Source: Antarctobacter aquimaris
GTDB lineage: Bacteria > Pseudomonadota > Alphaproteobacteria > Rhodobacterales > Rhodobacteraceae
Reading direction: 5' to 3'
Assembly: GCF_900184945.1 (NCBI RefSeq)
Contig: NZ_FXYF01000012.1
Location: 1-64,000, forward strand
Length of the DNA: 64,000 nucleotides
Position numbers and translations under genes: made by a program. The notes beneath the pieces were generated by a model. It saw nothing but the letters and a program-made list of their open reading frames with translations. It made no database searches and had not been told where the DNA came from. This document shows positions 17,338 through 25,639 of the stretch, piece after piece; position 1 is the stretch's first letter; each line of letters starts with the position of its first letter.

Positions 17338-18321
17338 TCAGTGAAAACTGCGGCCGCGGCGCATCAGCATGTCGAGCGCGACGGCAGCGACGAGGATCAG
17401 GCCGGTCACAATCATCTGCCAGTAGACAGAGACGGCGAGCATGGTCATCGCGTTGTTGATCAGGGCAACGAAAACGACGCCCAGGAAGGCGCCGAGGATT
17501 GTGCCCTCGCCGCCGCGCAGGCTGGCGCCGCCAATCACCGCGGCGGCCAGAACCTGCAATTCCAGCGCGTTGCCGGCGGTTGGTGTGCCGCTCACCAGGC
17601 GCGAGGCCAGCAGCACGCCGGCAAGTGCCGCAAGCATGCCGGACAGCACATAGAGAACGATCCGCACGCGGATGACTGGGATGCCCGACAGATGTGCGGC
17701 ACGCTCGTTTGCGCCGATGAAATAGACCTGGCGGAAGAAACGCGTGTGCCGGAAGGCGAGATCGAACAGGACGACCAGCAGCAGCGTGATCCACAGCAGG
17801 ACGGGCAGGCCGAGCCACGAGGACGAGCCGGCCAGGCCGAATTCGCGCGGAAGACTGGAGATCGAAAAACCCTCGGTCATCACCAGCGCAATGCCGCGCG
17901 CGATCGACATGGTGCCCAATGTCGCCACCAGCGGGTTGATTCCGATCAGTGTCACCAGCGCGCCATTGGTCAGCCCGATCAACCCGCCCAGCCCGATGGC
18001 GGCGGCCACCGCGATCGGGATCGGCACGCCTGCCGCGATCAGCATCGCCGCGACGGTCGATGCCAGTGCCAGAACGGCACCGACCGACAGGTCGAATCCG
18101 CCCGAGGCCAATAGCAGCGCCATGCCGATGACGATGATCGCCGTTGGCGCCATGCCGATGGCGACGGCGCGGAAATTCGCCAGTGACAGGAAATAGGGAG
18201 AGACGATGGTCATCGTCACGACGATCAGCGCAATCAGCACCAGGAGCGACAGCTCGCGCGTGGCGGCAAGTCGGCGCAGGATCTGGACCGAGGGCGAAGG
18301 GGGTACGGTCATGTCGGTCAT
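17338..18321 (-). CDS. Sugar ABC transporter permease (RbsC-like, CUT2), copy 1
   Basis: This 327-residue inner-membrane protein has eight to ten hydrophobic helices and the CUT2 signature GGFDLSVGAVLALAS (about 95-109), then NGALVTLIGINPLVATLGT and AAAVIGGASLRGGEGTILGAFLG. ATG at 18321 overlaps the stop of the ATPase gene by four bases (ATGA), showing coupling. It forms the channel for the ATPase at 18318-19823 and the binding protein at 16328. Confidence 0.92.
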   Translation of the reverse strand: MTDMTVPPSPSVQILRRLAATRELSLLVLIALIVVTMTIVSPYFLSLANFRAVAIGMAPTAIIVIGMALLLASGGFDLSVGAVLALASTVAAMLIAAGVPIPIAVAAAIGLGGLIGLTNGALVTLIGINPLVATLGTMSIARGIALVMTEGFSISSLPREFGLAGSSSWLGLPVLLWITLLLVVLFDLAFRHTRFFRQVYFIGANERAAHLSGIPVIRVRIVLYVLSGMLAALAGVLLASRLVSGTPTAGNALELQVLAAAVIGGASLRGGEGTILGAFLGVVFVALINNAMTMLAVSVYWQMIVTGLILVAAVALDMLMRRGRSFH

Positions 18322-19823
18322 TGGACGGCCTCGGTGTTGGTGGTTTCGGCTGCGCCCGATGCGAGCGCGATCAACTCTGCCTCGGTGCCCTTGCCAAGCG
18401 CGCCCGCGATGCGGCCCTTGCGGACAACAAGCACGCGGTCGGAGATCTCGATGAGTTCGGGAAAGTCGGACGAGATCACCAGCACCGAAACCCCGGCCTC
18501 GGCGGCGCTGCGCAGGCTGTCGTGGATCTGGCGCTTGGAACGGATGTCGACGCCCTTGGTCGGTTCGTTCACCACCAGGAGGCGGGGGCCGGTTGCCAGC
18601 CACTTGGCCAGCATCACCTTTTGCTGGTTTCCGCCCGACAGGCTCGCCATTGCCGGGCGGTCGTCGGGGGTGCGGATCGAGAAATCGCGAATTGCCCGGT
18701 CCGAGGTGGCGCGCGCCCGCGCCGTGCTGAGCAGGCCCAGCCGCGAATGCGCGGGCAGGGCGGCGGCGATGAGGTTGCCCCGCAGCGACATGTCGAGGAA
18801 CAGGCCTTCGGTCTTGCGGTCCTGTGGGACAAAGCCCACGCCACGCGCCAGCGCGGCACGGAAACCGCGCGGCGAATGGGAATGGCCATCCAGCGTGATC
18901 GTCCCGACGGTGGGGCGGGCAAGCCCGGCCAGAACTTCGCCGATGTCCGGTGCGCCGGACCCCAGGAGCCCCGCCAGACCGACGATTTCGCCTTGCCGGA
19001 GCGCCAGGTCGATGCCGTCCAGCCGGCCGGTCAGATGGACGCCCTCCAGCCGCGCGATTTCGGCACCCGGAATGCGCGCCGGGCCTGAAGCGGTCTCGCC
19101 CAGCTTGCGGCCCACCATGTCCTCGACGATCTCGGCCTCGGTGGTTTCGGCGGCGTTGCGGCAGCTGACCCGGCGGCCGTCGCGAAAGACGGTGATCCGG
19201 TCAGCGATGTCCAGCACCTCCGACAGGTGGTGGCTGACATAGACGACTCCCAGGCCCCGCGCCGTCAGCCGCCGGATCAGGCGGAACAGCGCCTGTTTCT
19301 CGTCCGGCGCCAGGGCCGAGGTCGGTTCGTCGAGCAGCAGGATCTTTGCGTCCAGCGACAGCGCCTTGGCGATCTCGACCACCTGGCGCGCGCCGACCGG
19401 CAGATCGCCGACCCGGGCGCGCACGTCGATTGTCATTTCGAAATCATCCAGAAGCGTGCGGGCCTCCCGGCGCAGTCTGGTCCAGTCGATCCAGCCGCCC
19501 CGCTGCGGGGCGCGGCCGGCAAAGATGTTCTCGGCCACGCTCAGACCTTCGGCCAGGCTGAGTTCCTGAAAGACGCAAGATACCCCCTGCGCCTGCGCCT
19601 GGGCGATCGAGCCCAGGTGGACCGGTGTCCCGCCGATCCTCACCTCGCCTTCGTCAGGCGTCGTGACTCCGTACATCAGGCCAAGCGCGGTCGATTTCCC
19701 GGCGCCGTTCTCACCGAGCAAGGCGTGGACTTCGCCGCGCTCCAGGTCGAAGTCGACTCCGGCCAGTGCCAATGTCGGGCCAAAACGCTTGGTCGCGCCG
19801 GCAAGCTCCAGGAGGGGAGGCAT
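18318..19823 (-). CDS. Sugar ABC transporter ATP-binding protein (RbsA-like, CUT2), copy 1
   Basis: This 501-residue protein has two fused ATPase halves. The first has Walker A GENGAGKST, a Q-loop FQELSLAEGLSVAENIFAG, ILLLDEPTSAL and YVSHHLSEV. The second has a degenerate Walker A (GLLGSGAPDIGEVL in place of a GxxGxGKS/T motif), the signature LSGGNQQKVMLAKW, VVNEPTKGVD, and ISSDFPELIEISDR. A degenerate second P-loop is usual for RbsA-type subunits. The open frame continues upstream to 19958, but ATG at 19823 (MPPLLELAGATKRFG) gives the family N-terminus and lies 4 bases after the GntR stop. It powers the adjacent permease. Confidence 0.92.
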   Translation of the reverse strand: MPPLLELAGATKRFGPTLALAGVDFDLERGEVHALLGENGAGKSTALGLMYGVTTPDEGEVRIGGTPVHLGSIAQAQAQGVSCVFQELSLAEGLSVAENIFAGRAPQRGGWIDWTRLRREARTLLDDFEMTIDVRARVGDLPVGARQVVEIAKALSLDAKILLLDEPTSALAPDEKQALFRLIRRLTARGLGVVYVSHHLSEVLDIADRITVFRDGRRVSCRNAAETTEAEIVEDMVGRKLGETASGPARIPGAEIARLEGVHLTGRLDGIDLALRQGEIVGLAGLLGSGAPDIGEVLAGLARPTVGTITLDGHSHSPRGFRAALARGVGFVPQDRKTEGLFLDMSLRGNLIAAALPAHSRLGLLSTARARATSDRAIRDFSIRTPDDRPAMASLSGGNQQKVMLAKWLATGPRLLVVNEPTKGVDIRSKRQIHDSLRSAAEAGVSVLVISSDFPELIEISDRVLVVRKGRIAGALGKGTEAELIALASGAAETTNTEAVQ

Positions 19824-19827
19824 CGGG

Positions 19828-20514
19828 TCAGCCCGCCGACTTGACGGCGTCGGCGGCGGCGATGTCCTCGACCGTTTCGGCATAGGATTCCCGCGTGCGG
19901 CCGATGTGCGCTTCGAGGATGGCGGCGATCTGGGCGTCCGACCCGTCGGCCAGCACATCGCGCAGGGCCTTGTGCTCTTCGAACGAGAGTTTCGTGTGCA
20001 TCGGCTTGACCGAGAGGTGGGTCCTCAGCGCGGCGATCTTGCCGACGTAGCGGTCGTAGCTGTCCTTCAGGTAGTGGTTGCCGCAGTGGGAGAAGAAGGC
20101 GGCGTGAAACGCGCTGTCGAGGCGGAGGTATTCCTTGGCGTCCCCCTTGGCGCGCGCCTTTCCCATCCGGTCGACCACGCCCGTGATGTCGGCCACCAGC
20201 GCCGCGCGATCGCGCTTGATCGCCAGGTGCAGCGCCGCCATCTCGATCGCGATGCGAAACTCGCAGATCTCGATGACCTCGCGCGCGCTCAGGGTAAAGA
20301 CGAAGGCGCCGCGCTGCGGCAGGATCGTCACCAGCCCCTCGGTCTTCAGCTGAACCAGGGATTCGCGAACGGGCGTCTTTGACACGTTCAGCTCTTCGGC
20401 CAGCTGCCGCTCGGACAGGGCCGCACCCAGTTCATAGGCGCCGGAAACGATCTGCTCGCGCAGATGCTCCAGAACTGTTTCCGTCAATGATTTCGGGCGG
20501 TTGATCTGTGCCAT
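19828..20514 (-). CDS. GntR-family regulator (FCD domain)
   Basis: This 228-residue protein has a GntR winged helix (LREQIVSGAYELGAALSERQLAEELNVSKTPVRESL; recognition helix around residues 45-55) and an all-helical FCD effector domain with the metal/ligand residues LDSAFHAAFFSHCGN and HKALRDVLADG. FCD regulators generally respond to organic or sugar acids. It is the first gene of the leftward CUT2 operon and is divergent from the lactonase/CUT2/DgoKA operon. A palindrome in the shared gap suggests that it controls both directions and itself (inference). Confidence 0.92.
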   Translation of the reverse strand: MAQINRPKSLTETVLEHLREQIVSGAYELGAALSERQLAEELNVSKTPVRESLVQLKTEGLVTILPQRGAFVFTLSAREVIEICEFRIAIEMAALHLAIKRDRAALVADITGVVDRMGKARAKGDAKEYLRLDSAFHAAFFSHCGNHYLKDSYDRYVGKIAALRTHLSVKPMHTKLSFEEHKALRDVLADGSDAQIAAILEAHIGRTRESYAETVEDIAAADAVKSAG

Positions 20515-20564
20515 TTGCAGGCGCCCTCCTTGGTGCGCTTCATTGCTGTTGATTGAAATATCGT

Positions 20565-20580
20565 ATCTGAGATATCAGAT
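20565..20580. promoter_or_regulatory. Palindrome in the divergent gap, candidate GntR operator
   Basis: ATCTGA-GATA-TCAGAT is a perfect 6-bp inverted repeat; a wider ATATC...GATAT pair (20559-20575) overlaps it. It lies 50 bases upstream of the GntR start and 45 bases upstream of the lactonase start, so one bound dimer could cover both promoters. Confidence 0.5.
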
Positions 20581-20624
20581 GTCAACGGAAAAGGCGGGTG
20601 ATCGTCCTTCCAGGGGAGGAAAAC

Positions 20625-21509
20625 ATGGGAAAAAGCGCGATTCGGGCAGAGTTGGCCCTGGACTGCCGCAACAGCCACGGCGAGGGCGTTTTCTGGAACG
20701 CCGCCGATGGCCGCGTGTGGTGGACCGACATCGAGGGTCGCGCCCTTTGGTGGTTCGAACCGGCAGGCGGCAAGAGCGGCAGGCTCGAGATGCCCGACCG
20801 GGTTTGCTGCTTTGCGCCGCGCAAGGATGGCGGGCTGATCGTCGCCTTCGCGCAATCGGTGGTCTTGCTGGATCTAGCAACTGGCGCGTCCGAGACGATC
20901 CACGCGTTCGAGCCCGACAGTCCCGACACGCGGCTGAATGATGGCCGCACCGATCGCCAGGGCCGGCTGATCGTGGGCGGGATGAACGAGGCGACCGGCG
21001 CTGCCGACAGTTCGGTGATCCGCATCGACCCCGATGGCACCGTCACGACCCTGATCGACGTCGTCGCCTGTGCCAATTCCACCTGTTTTTCGGCCGACGG
21101 CCGCACGATGTATTTCGCCGACACGCCCGAACGCACGATCCGCGCCTACGACTACGATCCCGCCACCGGCGACCTGGAGGCCATGCGCCTGCACGCGGAT
21201 TTCACTGGCGAACCGGGCTTGCCCGATGGTTCCTGCGTCGATGTCGAAGGCGGGGTCTGGAACGCCGAATGGCAAGGGCGTCGCGTCGTCCGTGTTGCCC
21301 CCGATGGCCGCATCGACCGGGTGATCGAGGTGCCCACCTGGAAACCGACCTGCTGCGCATTTGGCGGGCCGGAGCTCGACACCCTTTTCATCACGACCTC
21401 GCGGCTGATGAGCAGCCCCGAGGACCTGGCGGCTGACCCACATGCCGGTGGTCTGTTTGCCGTCAAGCCCGGAGTCCGCGGGGTGCCTGACGCACCCTTT
21501 GGCGGATGA
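20625..21509 (+). CDS. SMP-30/gluconolactonase family lactonase
   Basis: This 294-residue six-bladed beta-propeller has the divalent-metal ligands of SMP-30 lactonases in the expected places: E20 in SHGEGVFWN, an asparagine in ACANSTCFSADG, and an aspartate in GLPDGSCVDVEGGVW, with RLNDGRTDRQGRL in between. The family hydrolyses sugar lactones (gluconolactone, galactonolactone, arabinonolactone and others) to aldonates in the cytoplasm. ATG at 20625 follows a strong GGGGAGGA ribosome site. It opens a ten-gene operon with a CUT2 importer, DgoK and DgoA, where it would act after a sugar dehydrogenase (inference). Confidence 0.9.
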   Translation: MGKSAIRAELALDCRNSHGEGVFWNAADGRVWWTDIEGRALWWFEPAGGKSGRLEMPDRVCCFAPRKDGGLIVAFAQSVVLLDLATGASETIHAFEPDSPDTRLNDGRTDRQGRLIVGGMNEATGAADSSVIRIDPDGTVTTLIDVVACANSTCFSADGRTMYFADTPERTIRAYDYDPATGDLEAMRLHADFTGEPGLPDGSCVDVEGGVWNAEWQGRRVVRVAPDGRIDRVIEVPTWKPTCCAFGGPELDTLFITTSRLMSSPEDLAADPHAGGLFAVKPGVRGVPDAPFGG

Positions 21510-21534
21510 CGATACTCAACTGGAGGAGAGTTAT

Positions 21535-22560
21535 ATGAGTACCGCGAAGAAATCCCTGATCGTATTGGCAAGCCTGATTGCCAGCGGCGTTGCCGCAGCC
21601 GATTACCCGGCACCGGTTCCCATGGCCGACGGCGCCCAGGCCGATCTGTTCCGGCTGTCGAACGATGGCGCTGTCCGCATCGCCTACATGCCGCCGGCGA
21701 CCGAGTTCAACTACTACATCGCCATTGGCGAGGGCGTGAAGGCAGCGGCGGCCGAAGCCGGTGTCGAGGTCTTCATGCTCGCGCCGCAGTCGGGCGCCGA
21801 CATCAACGGCCAGATGGGCATGATCCAGGACGCGATCACCCAGGGCGTCGACGCGATCATCCTGTCGACCCACGACGAGGCCGCCGCCGCACCGCTGGTC
21901 TCGCGGGCCGTCGAAAAGGGCATTGCCGTGGTAATCGTCAACTCCGACATCGGAAACTTTCCGACCCCGGTCGATGGCGTCGTCGGCTATTCGCAACGCA
22001 ACGGCACCCATGCCATCGGCGACTACCTGGTCAGCCGCGCCGGAGACGAGGCGATCCAGGTCGGTGTGATCGAAGGGCAGCCGGGCTATCACTCGACCGA
22101 GCGGGTGGGGGGCTTTCTCGACGCCATCGGCGGGCATGGCAACATCCAGGTCGTGGCGTCGATCGCGGGCGGCTGGAACGTCGAGGGCGGCAATACCGCC
22201 GGCATGGACCTGCTCCAGGCCAATCCCGACATCGACGTGCTGTTCGCCGCCAACGACTACATGATCATGGGCGCCGCCCTGGCCGCAAAGGCACTGGGCA
22301 AGAGCGATATCCTGCTGCTCGGCAACGACGGCGACACCGCCGCGCTGGAAGAAATCGCCGGTGGCGCCGTCACCGCGACCGTCAACACATCGCCCTACAT
22401 CATGGGCGAAATCGCCCTGGCGGTAACCCTGGATGCGCTGAACGGCACCTTCGCGGGCGGGTTCGTCGAAACCCCGACCGCAATCGTTGATGCGGACACT
22501 GTCCTCCCCGTTCTCCAGGATGCCGGCAGCCTCTATCCGCAGCCGTCGAAATCCTACTGA
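21535..22560 (+). CDS. Sugar ABC transporter substrate-binding protein (CUT2), copy 2
   Basis: This 341-residue periplasmic binding protein has a signal peptide MSTAKKSLIVLASLIASGVA cleaved near the following AAA. The body matches the type-1 sugar-binding fold (AYMPPATEFNYYIAIGEGVK, IQDAITQGVDAIILSTHDE, KGIAVVIVNSDIG, VGVIEGQPGYHSTERVGGF, DVLFAANDYMIMGAALAAK). GGAGGAG precedes the ATG by 7 bases. It follows the lactonase by 25 bases and is followed by a stem-loop before its ATPase gene. It is clearly diverged from the binding protein at 16328, so the two importers are not a recent duplication. Confidence 0.9.
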   Translation: MSTAKKSLIVLASLIASGVAAADYPAPVPMADGAQADLFRLSNDGAVRIAYMPPATEFNYYIAIGEGVKAAAAEAGVEVFMLAPQSGADINGQMGMIQDAITQGVDAIILSTHDEAAAAPLVSRAVEKGIAVVIVNSDIGNFPTPVDGVVGYSQRNGTHAIGDYLVSRAGDEAIQVGVIEGQPGYHSTERVGGFLDAIGGHGNIQVVASIAGGWNVEGGNTAGMDLLQANPDIDVLFAANDYMIMGAALAAKALGKSDILLLGNDGDTAALEEIAGGAVTATVNTSPYIMGEIALAVTLDALNGTFAGGFVETPTAIVDADTVLPVLQDAGSLYPQPSKSY

Positions 22561-22566
22561 GCCAAC

Positions 22567-22600
22567 GTCCCGGCCCCGCACGATCGGGGTGGGGCCGGAC
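22567..22600 (+). other. GC-rich stem-loop after the binding-protein gene
   Basis: GTCC-C-GGCCCC pairs with GGGGCCGGAC across about 13 bases, with one bulged C. It sits 6 bases after the binding-protein stop and before the ATPase gene, without a following T-run. Probable mRNA stabiliser or attenuator, as at 10861, 32169 and 35909. Confidence 0.5.
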
Positions 22601-22619
22601 TTTGCCCTGAGGATACGCC

Positions 22620-24131
22620 ATGCCACGACACACAAGCATCGACCCCCCCGCGTGGGAAATCCGCGGCCTGACCAAGCGCTTTCCCGGCGTTCTGGCCAAT
22701 GACGCGGTGAACCTGACCCTCAACCGTGGCGAGATCCACGGGCTGATGGGCGAAAACGGCTGTGGCAAGTCCACGCTGATCAAGGCGCTGATGGGGGTGC
22801 ATCAGCCCGACGGTGGCGTTATCCTGCGCGCCGGCCAGCCGGTGACCATCGCCGACCCCACCGCCGCCCGCTCTGCCGGCATCGCGGCGGTGTTTCAGGA
22901 ATTCTCGCTGATCCCGACGCTCAGCGTCGCCGAGAATATCCATCTGGGCAGCTTGCCCGGCCACAGGTTGTGCATCGACTGGACGCGGATGCATGCGCGC
23001 GCCGCCGAGGTGCTGGCCCGGCTGGACGTCGCTATCGACCCCGCCGCCACCGTCGGCGATCTTTCGGTTGCCGACCAGCAGCTCGTGGAGATCGCGAAGG
23101 CAATCGCCACCGACGCGACGATGGTCATTCTCGACGAGCCCACGACGGCGCTGGGCCTCGACGAGATCGCCGTCCTGCACCGGGTCCTGAAGGGGCTGAA
23201 GGCTCAGGGCGCCGCCATTCTCTATGTGTCGCACCGGTTGGACGAGGTTGTCGAACTGGTCGATTGCGTCACGGTGCTGAAGGACGGTCGCGTGGTTTCC
23301 ACGGCCGAGGACACGCCGGTGACGATCAAGGCCATCGTCGGCGCGATGATCGGAGAGGTGTCTGACCACTATCCAAAGGTGTCCGCCGTGCGCAATGATA
23401 TCGCGCTTGAACTCTGCGACATCCGGACCGCCAACCGAGTCAACGGTGTCAGCTTTGCCCTGCACCGGGGCGAAGTGCTGGGATTGGGCGGTGTCCTGGG
23501 GTCGGGCCGGACCGAGATCGCCAGGGCGATATTCGGCGTCGATCGCCTGACATCTGGCGAAATCCGTCTCGGTGGCAAGAGGCTGCGTTTGCGTTCGCCG
23601 CAGGACGCGGTGGCTGCGGGCATCGCGCTGATCCCCGAGAACCGCAAGGCCGACGGGCTGTTCTTCAACTTCACCGGACTTGCGAACATCTCGGTCGCCC
23701 GGCTCGACCGTCTCGGGCCGCCGGCGGCGATGAACCTCACCCAGGAGCGTGCGCTGGGCCGCGACCTGATCGCCAAGCTGGAAGTGACCCCGGCCGCCGA
23801 GACGCGGCTTGTCGGGCTGTTGTCCGGCGGCAACCAGCAAAAGATCGTGATCGCGCGGTGGCTCTTTGCGGGCGCCAGTGTCTTTGTCCTGGACGAACCG
23901 ACCCAGGGCATCGACGTCGGCGCCAAGATCGCCGTCTACCGACTGATCAACGAATTGACCGCAGCAGGCCATGCCGTCGTGCTGATCTCGTCGGACCACG
24001 ATGAACTCCTGGCGATGTCGGACCGGATCGCCGTGGTCAACCACGGCCGAGTCACCGACATCCGCCCCGTCTCGGCCTTTCAAAGGGCCGACCTTGTTCG
24101 CGCATCGGCAGAAGAGGAGTTCGCCGCATGA
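22620..24131 (+). CDS. Sugar ABC transporter ATP-binding protein (RbsA-like, CUT2), copy 2
   Basis: This 503-residue duplicated ATPase has, in half 1, GENGCGKST, FQEFSLIPTLSVAENIHLG, MVILDEPTTALG and YVSHRLDEVVELVD. Half 2 has GVLGSGRTEIARAIFG, IPENRKADGLFFNF, LSGGNQQKIVIARW, VLDEPTQGIDVGAK and ISSDHDELLAMSDR. In place of the GxxGxGKS/T consensus the second half has GSGRTE, normal for this family. It ends with an ATGA overlap into the permease gene. It serves the importer whose binding protein is encoded directly upstream. Confidence 0.92.
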   Translation: MPRHTSIDPPAWEIRGLTKRFPGVLANDAVNLTLNRGEIHGLMGENGCGKSTLIKALMGVHQPDGGVILRAGQPVTIADPTAARSAGIAAVFQEFSLIPTLSVAENIHLGSLPGHRLCIDWTRMHARAAEVLARLDVAIDPAATVGDLSVADQQLVEIAKAIATDATMVILDEPTTALGLDEIAVLHRVLKGLKAQGAAILYVSHRLDEVVELVDCVTVLKDGRVVSTAEDTPVTIKAIVGAMIGEVSDHYPKVSAVRNDIALELCDIRTANRVNGVSFALHRGEVLGLGGVLGSGRTEIARAIFGVDRLTSGEIRLGGKRLRLRSPQDAVAAGIALIPENRKADGLFFNFTGLANISVARLDRLGPPAAMNLTQERALGRDLIAKLEVTPAAETRLVGLLSGGNQQKIVIARWLFAGASVFVLDEPTQGIDVGAKIAVYRLINELTAAGHAVVLISSDHDELLAMSDRIAVVNHGRVTDIRPVSAFQRADLVRASAEEEFAA

Positions 24132-25099
24132 CCGCCCTGTTCCGCTCACCCATCGCTGCACCGCTTGCGGCGCTACTGATGGTGGCGCTTGCCACCGCGC
24201 TGACCACGCCGCGTTTCATCGATGCGGGCAACCTGTCCAACCTGGCGCTGCAGGTTTCGATCGTGGCCATCGTCGCCATCGGATCGACCTTCGTCATCTT
24301 TACCGGGGGCATCGACCTGGCACCGGGATCGGCCATTGCCCTGCTGACCATGGTCTTTGCCGTGATGGTGAAATTCGGCGGCGTGCCGCTGCCGTTGGCC
24401 ATCCTGCTGACCGTGCTGCTTGGCGGGCTGCTGGGCGCGGTCCTTGGCGGGCTTTCGGCCTACCTGCGCATCCCCGCCTTCATCACCACGCTCGCCGCGC
24501 TTTCGGCCTTTCGCGGTGTCGCCTTCATGTTCAACAACGGCTCGCCGGTGTTCTCTGTCCACGACTCGCTGGAAACCATCTTCTACGGCACGTTCCTGGG
24601 CCTGCCGCTGCCGCTGTACTACCTCGTCATCCTGTATGCGCTGGCCTGGTACACGCTGCGCTACACCGCCTTCGGCCGGGCCGTCTACGCGGTGGGCGGC
24701 AACCCGAACGCCGCCCGGCTGTCGGGGCTGAACGTGCGCAGGATCCAGTGCATGGTCTTCGTCATCGCCGGGCTTGCCGCCGGGATCGGCGCGATCCTGA
24801 TGGCGGCGCGGCTCAATTCCGGCTCGCCCAACTATGGCGTCGGGCTGGAACTGTCGGCCATCGCCGCAGCGGTCATCGGCGGGGCCAGCCTTGCCGGCGG
24901 GCGTGGCAACATCATCAACACCTGCATCGGTGCGCTGACCATCGTCATCGTTCAGAACGGCCTGAACCTGAATGCCGTTTCGACCTCGGTGCAGACCATC
25001 GTCATCGGTGCGATCATCGTCGTCGCCGTCGGCCTCGACATGTGGCGCCGCGAGCTTGGCGGCGCCCTGCAACACCTCACCGGGTTCAACCGGACCTGA
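24128..25099 (+). CDS. Sugar ABC transporter permease (RbsC-like, CUT2), copy 2
   Basis: This 323-residue multi-helix inner-membrane protein carries the CUT2 motif GGIDLAPGSAIALLTM (canonical GGIDLSVGS; here alanine-proline replaces serine-valine), LRIPAFITTLAALSAFRGVAFM, VYAVGGNPNAARLSGLNVRR and AAVIGGASLAGGRGNIINTCIGAL. Starts four bases inside the ATPase stop. It should form the channel with the ATPase at 22620. Confidence 0.92.
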   Translation: MTALFRSPIAAPLAALLMVALATALTTPRFIDAGNLSNLALQVSIVAIVAIGSTFVIFTGGIDLAPGSAIALLTMVFAVMVKFGGVPLPLAILLTVLLGGLLGAVLGGLSAYLRIPAFITTLAALSAFRGVAFMFNNGSPVFSVHDSLETIFYGTFLGLPLPLYYLVILYALAWYTLRYTAFGRAVYAVGGNPNAARLSGLNVRRIQCMVFVIAGLAAGIGAILMAARLNSGSPNYGVGLELSAIAAAVIGGASLAGGRGNIINTCIGALTIVIVQNGLNLNAVSTSVQTIVIGAIIVVAVGLDMWRRELGGALQHLTGFNRT

Positions 25100-25122
25100 C
25101 ATATCCAAGAAAGGACAACAAA

Positions 25123-25617
25123 ATGGCAGCAGTCACTTTTTCCCACATCGGCATCACCGTGCCCGATCTGGAACGCGCGGTGGAGTTCTATTCCAAGTGC
25201 TTCGACTTCTACGTCATCATGCCGCCGACCACGATCAACCACGACGACAGCGCCATCGGCCAGATGTGCGACGACGTGTTCGGCGAGGGCTGGGGATCGT
25301 TCCGCATCGCCCACCTGTCGAGCGGCGACGGCATCGGCATCGAGCTGTTCGAGTTTCCGAACACGATCGAGGAAGAGCGCCCCTTCGAATTCTGGCGCCG
25401 CGGCCTGTTCCACTTCTGCCTGCAGGACGAAAAGCTGGAAGAGCGGGTGAAGCTGATCGAGTCCATGGGCGGCAAGCAACGGATGAAGCAGGTGCGCAAG
25501 TATTACCCCGGCGAGAAACCTTACCGGATGGTCTATGTCGAGGATCCCTTCGGCAACGTCTTCGAACTGTACAGCCATTCCTATGAGCTGACCTATTCCT
25601 CGGCTGCCTACGTCTGA
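25123..25617 (+). CDS. VOC superfamily (glyoxalase/dioxygenase-fold) protein
   Basis: This 164-residue protein of the vicinal-oxygen-chelate fold has two beta-alpha-beta-beta-beta modules, the first starting FSHIGITVPDLERAVEFYSK (H8), the second with GLFHFCLQDEKLEERV (a histidine) and ending VEDPFGNVFELYSHSY (a glutamate). H, H and E are in the positions of the usual metal ligands. Family members include glyoxalases, ring-cleaving dioxygenases, epimerases and isomerases; which reaction applies here is unknown. It lies 23 bases after the permease gene within the sugar-acid operon, so a catabolic step on the imported compound is likely. Confidence 0.85.
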   Translation: MAAVTFSHIGITVPDLERAVEFYSKCFDFYVIMPPTTINHDDSAIGQMCDDVFGEGWGSFRIAHLSSGDGIGIELFEFPNTIEEERPFEFWRRGLFHFCLQDEKLEERVKLIESMGGKQRMKQVRKYYPGEKPYRMVYVEDPFGNVFELYSHSYELTYSSAAYV

Positions 25618-25639
25618 GCCCTTCTGCCGGGAGGCATCC

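Noticed and set aside
18885-19000. Degenerate second P-loop of the RbsA-like ATPase as a defect
   Set aside because: A non-canonical Walker A in the second half is usual for RbsA-type subunits.
20750-20764. GGTTCGAACC resembling a tRNA T-arm
   Set aside because: It lies within the lactonase coding sequence and no acceptor or anticodon stem surrounds it.
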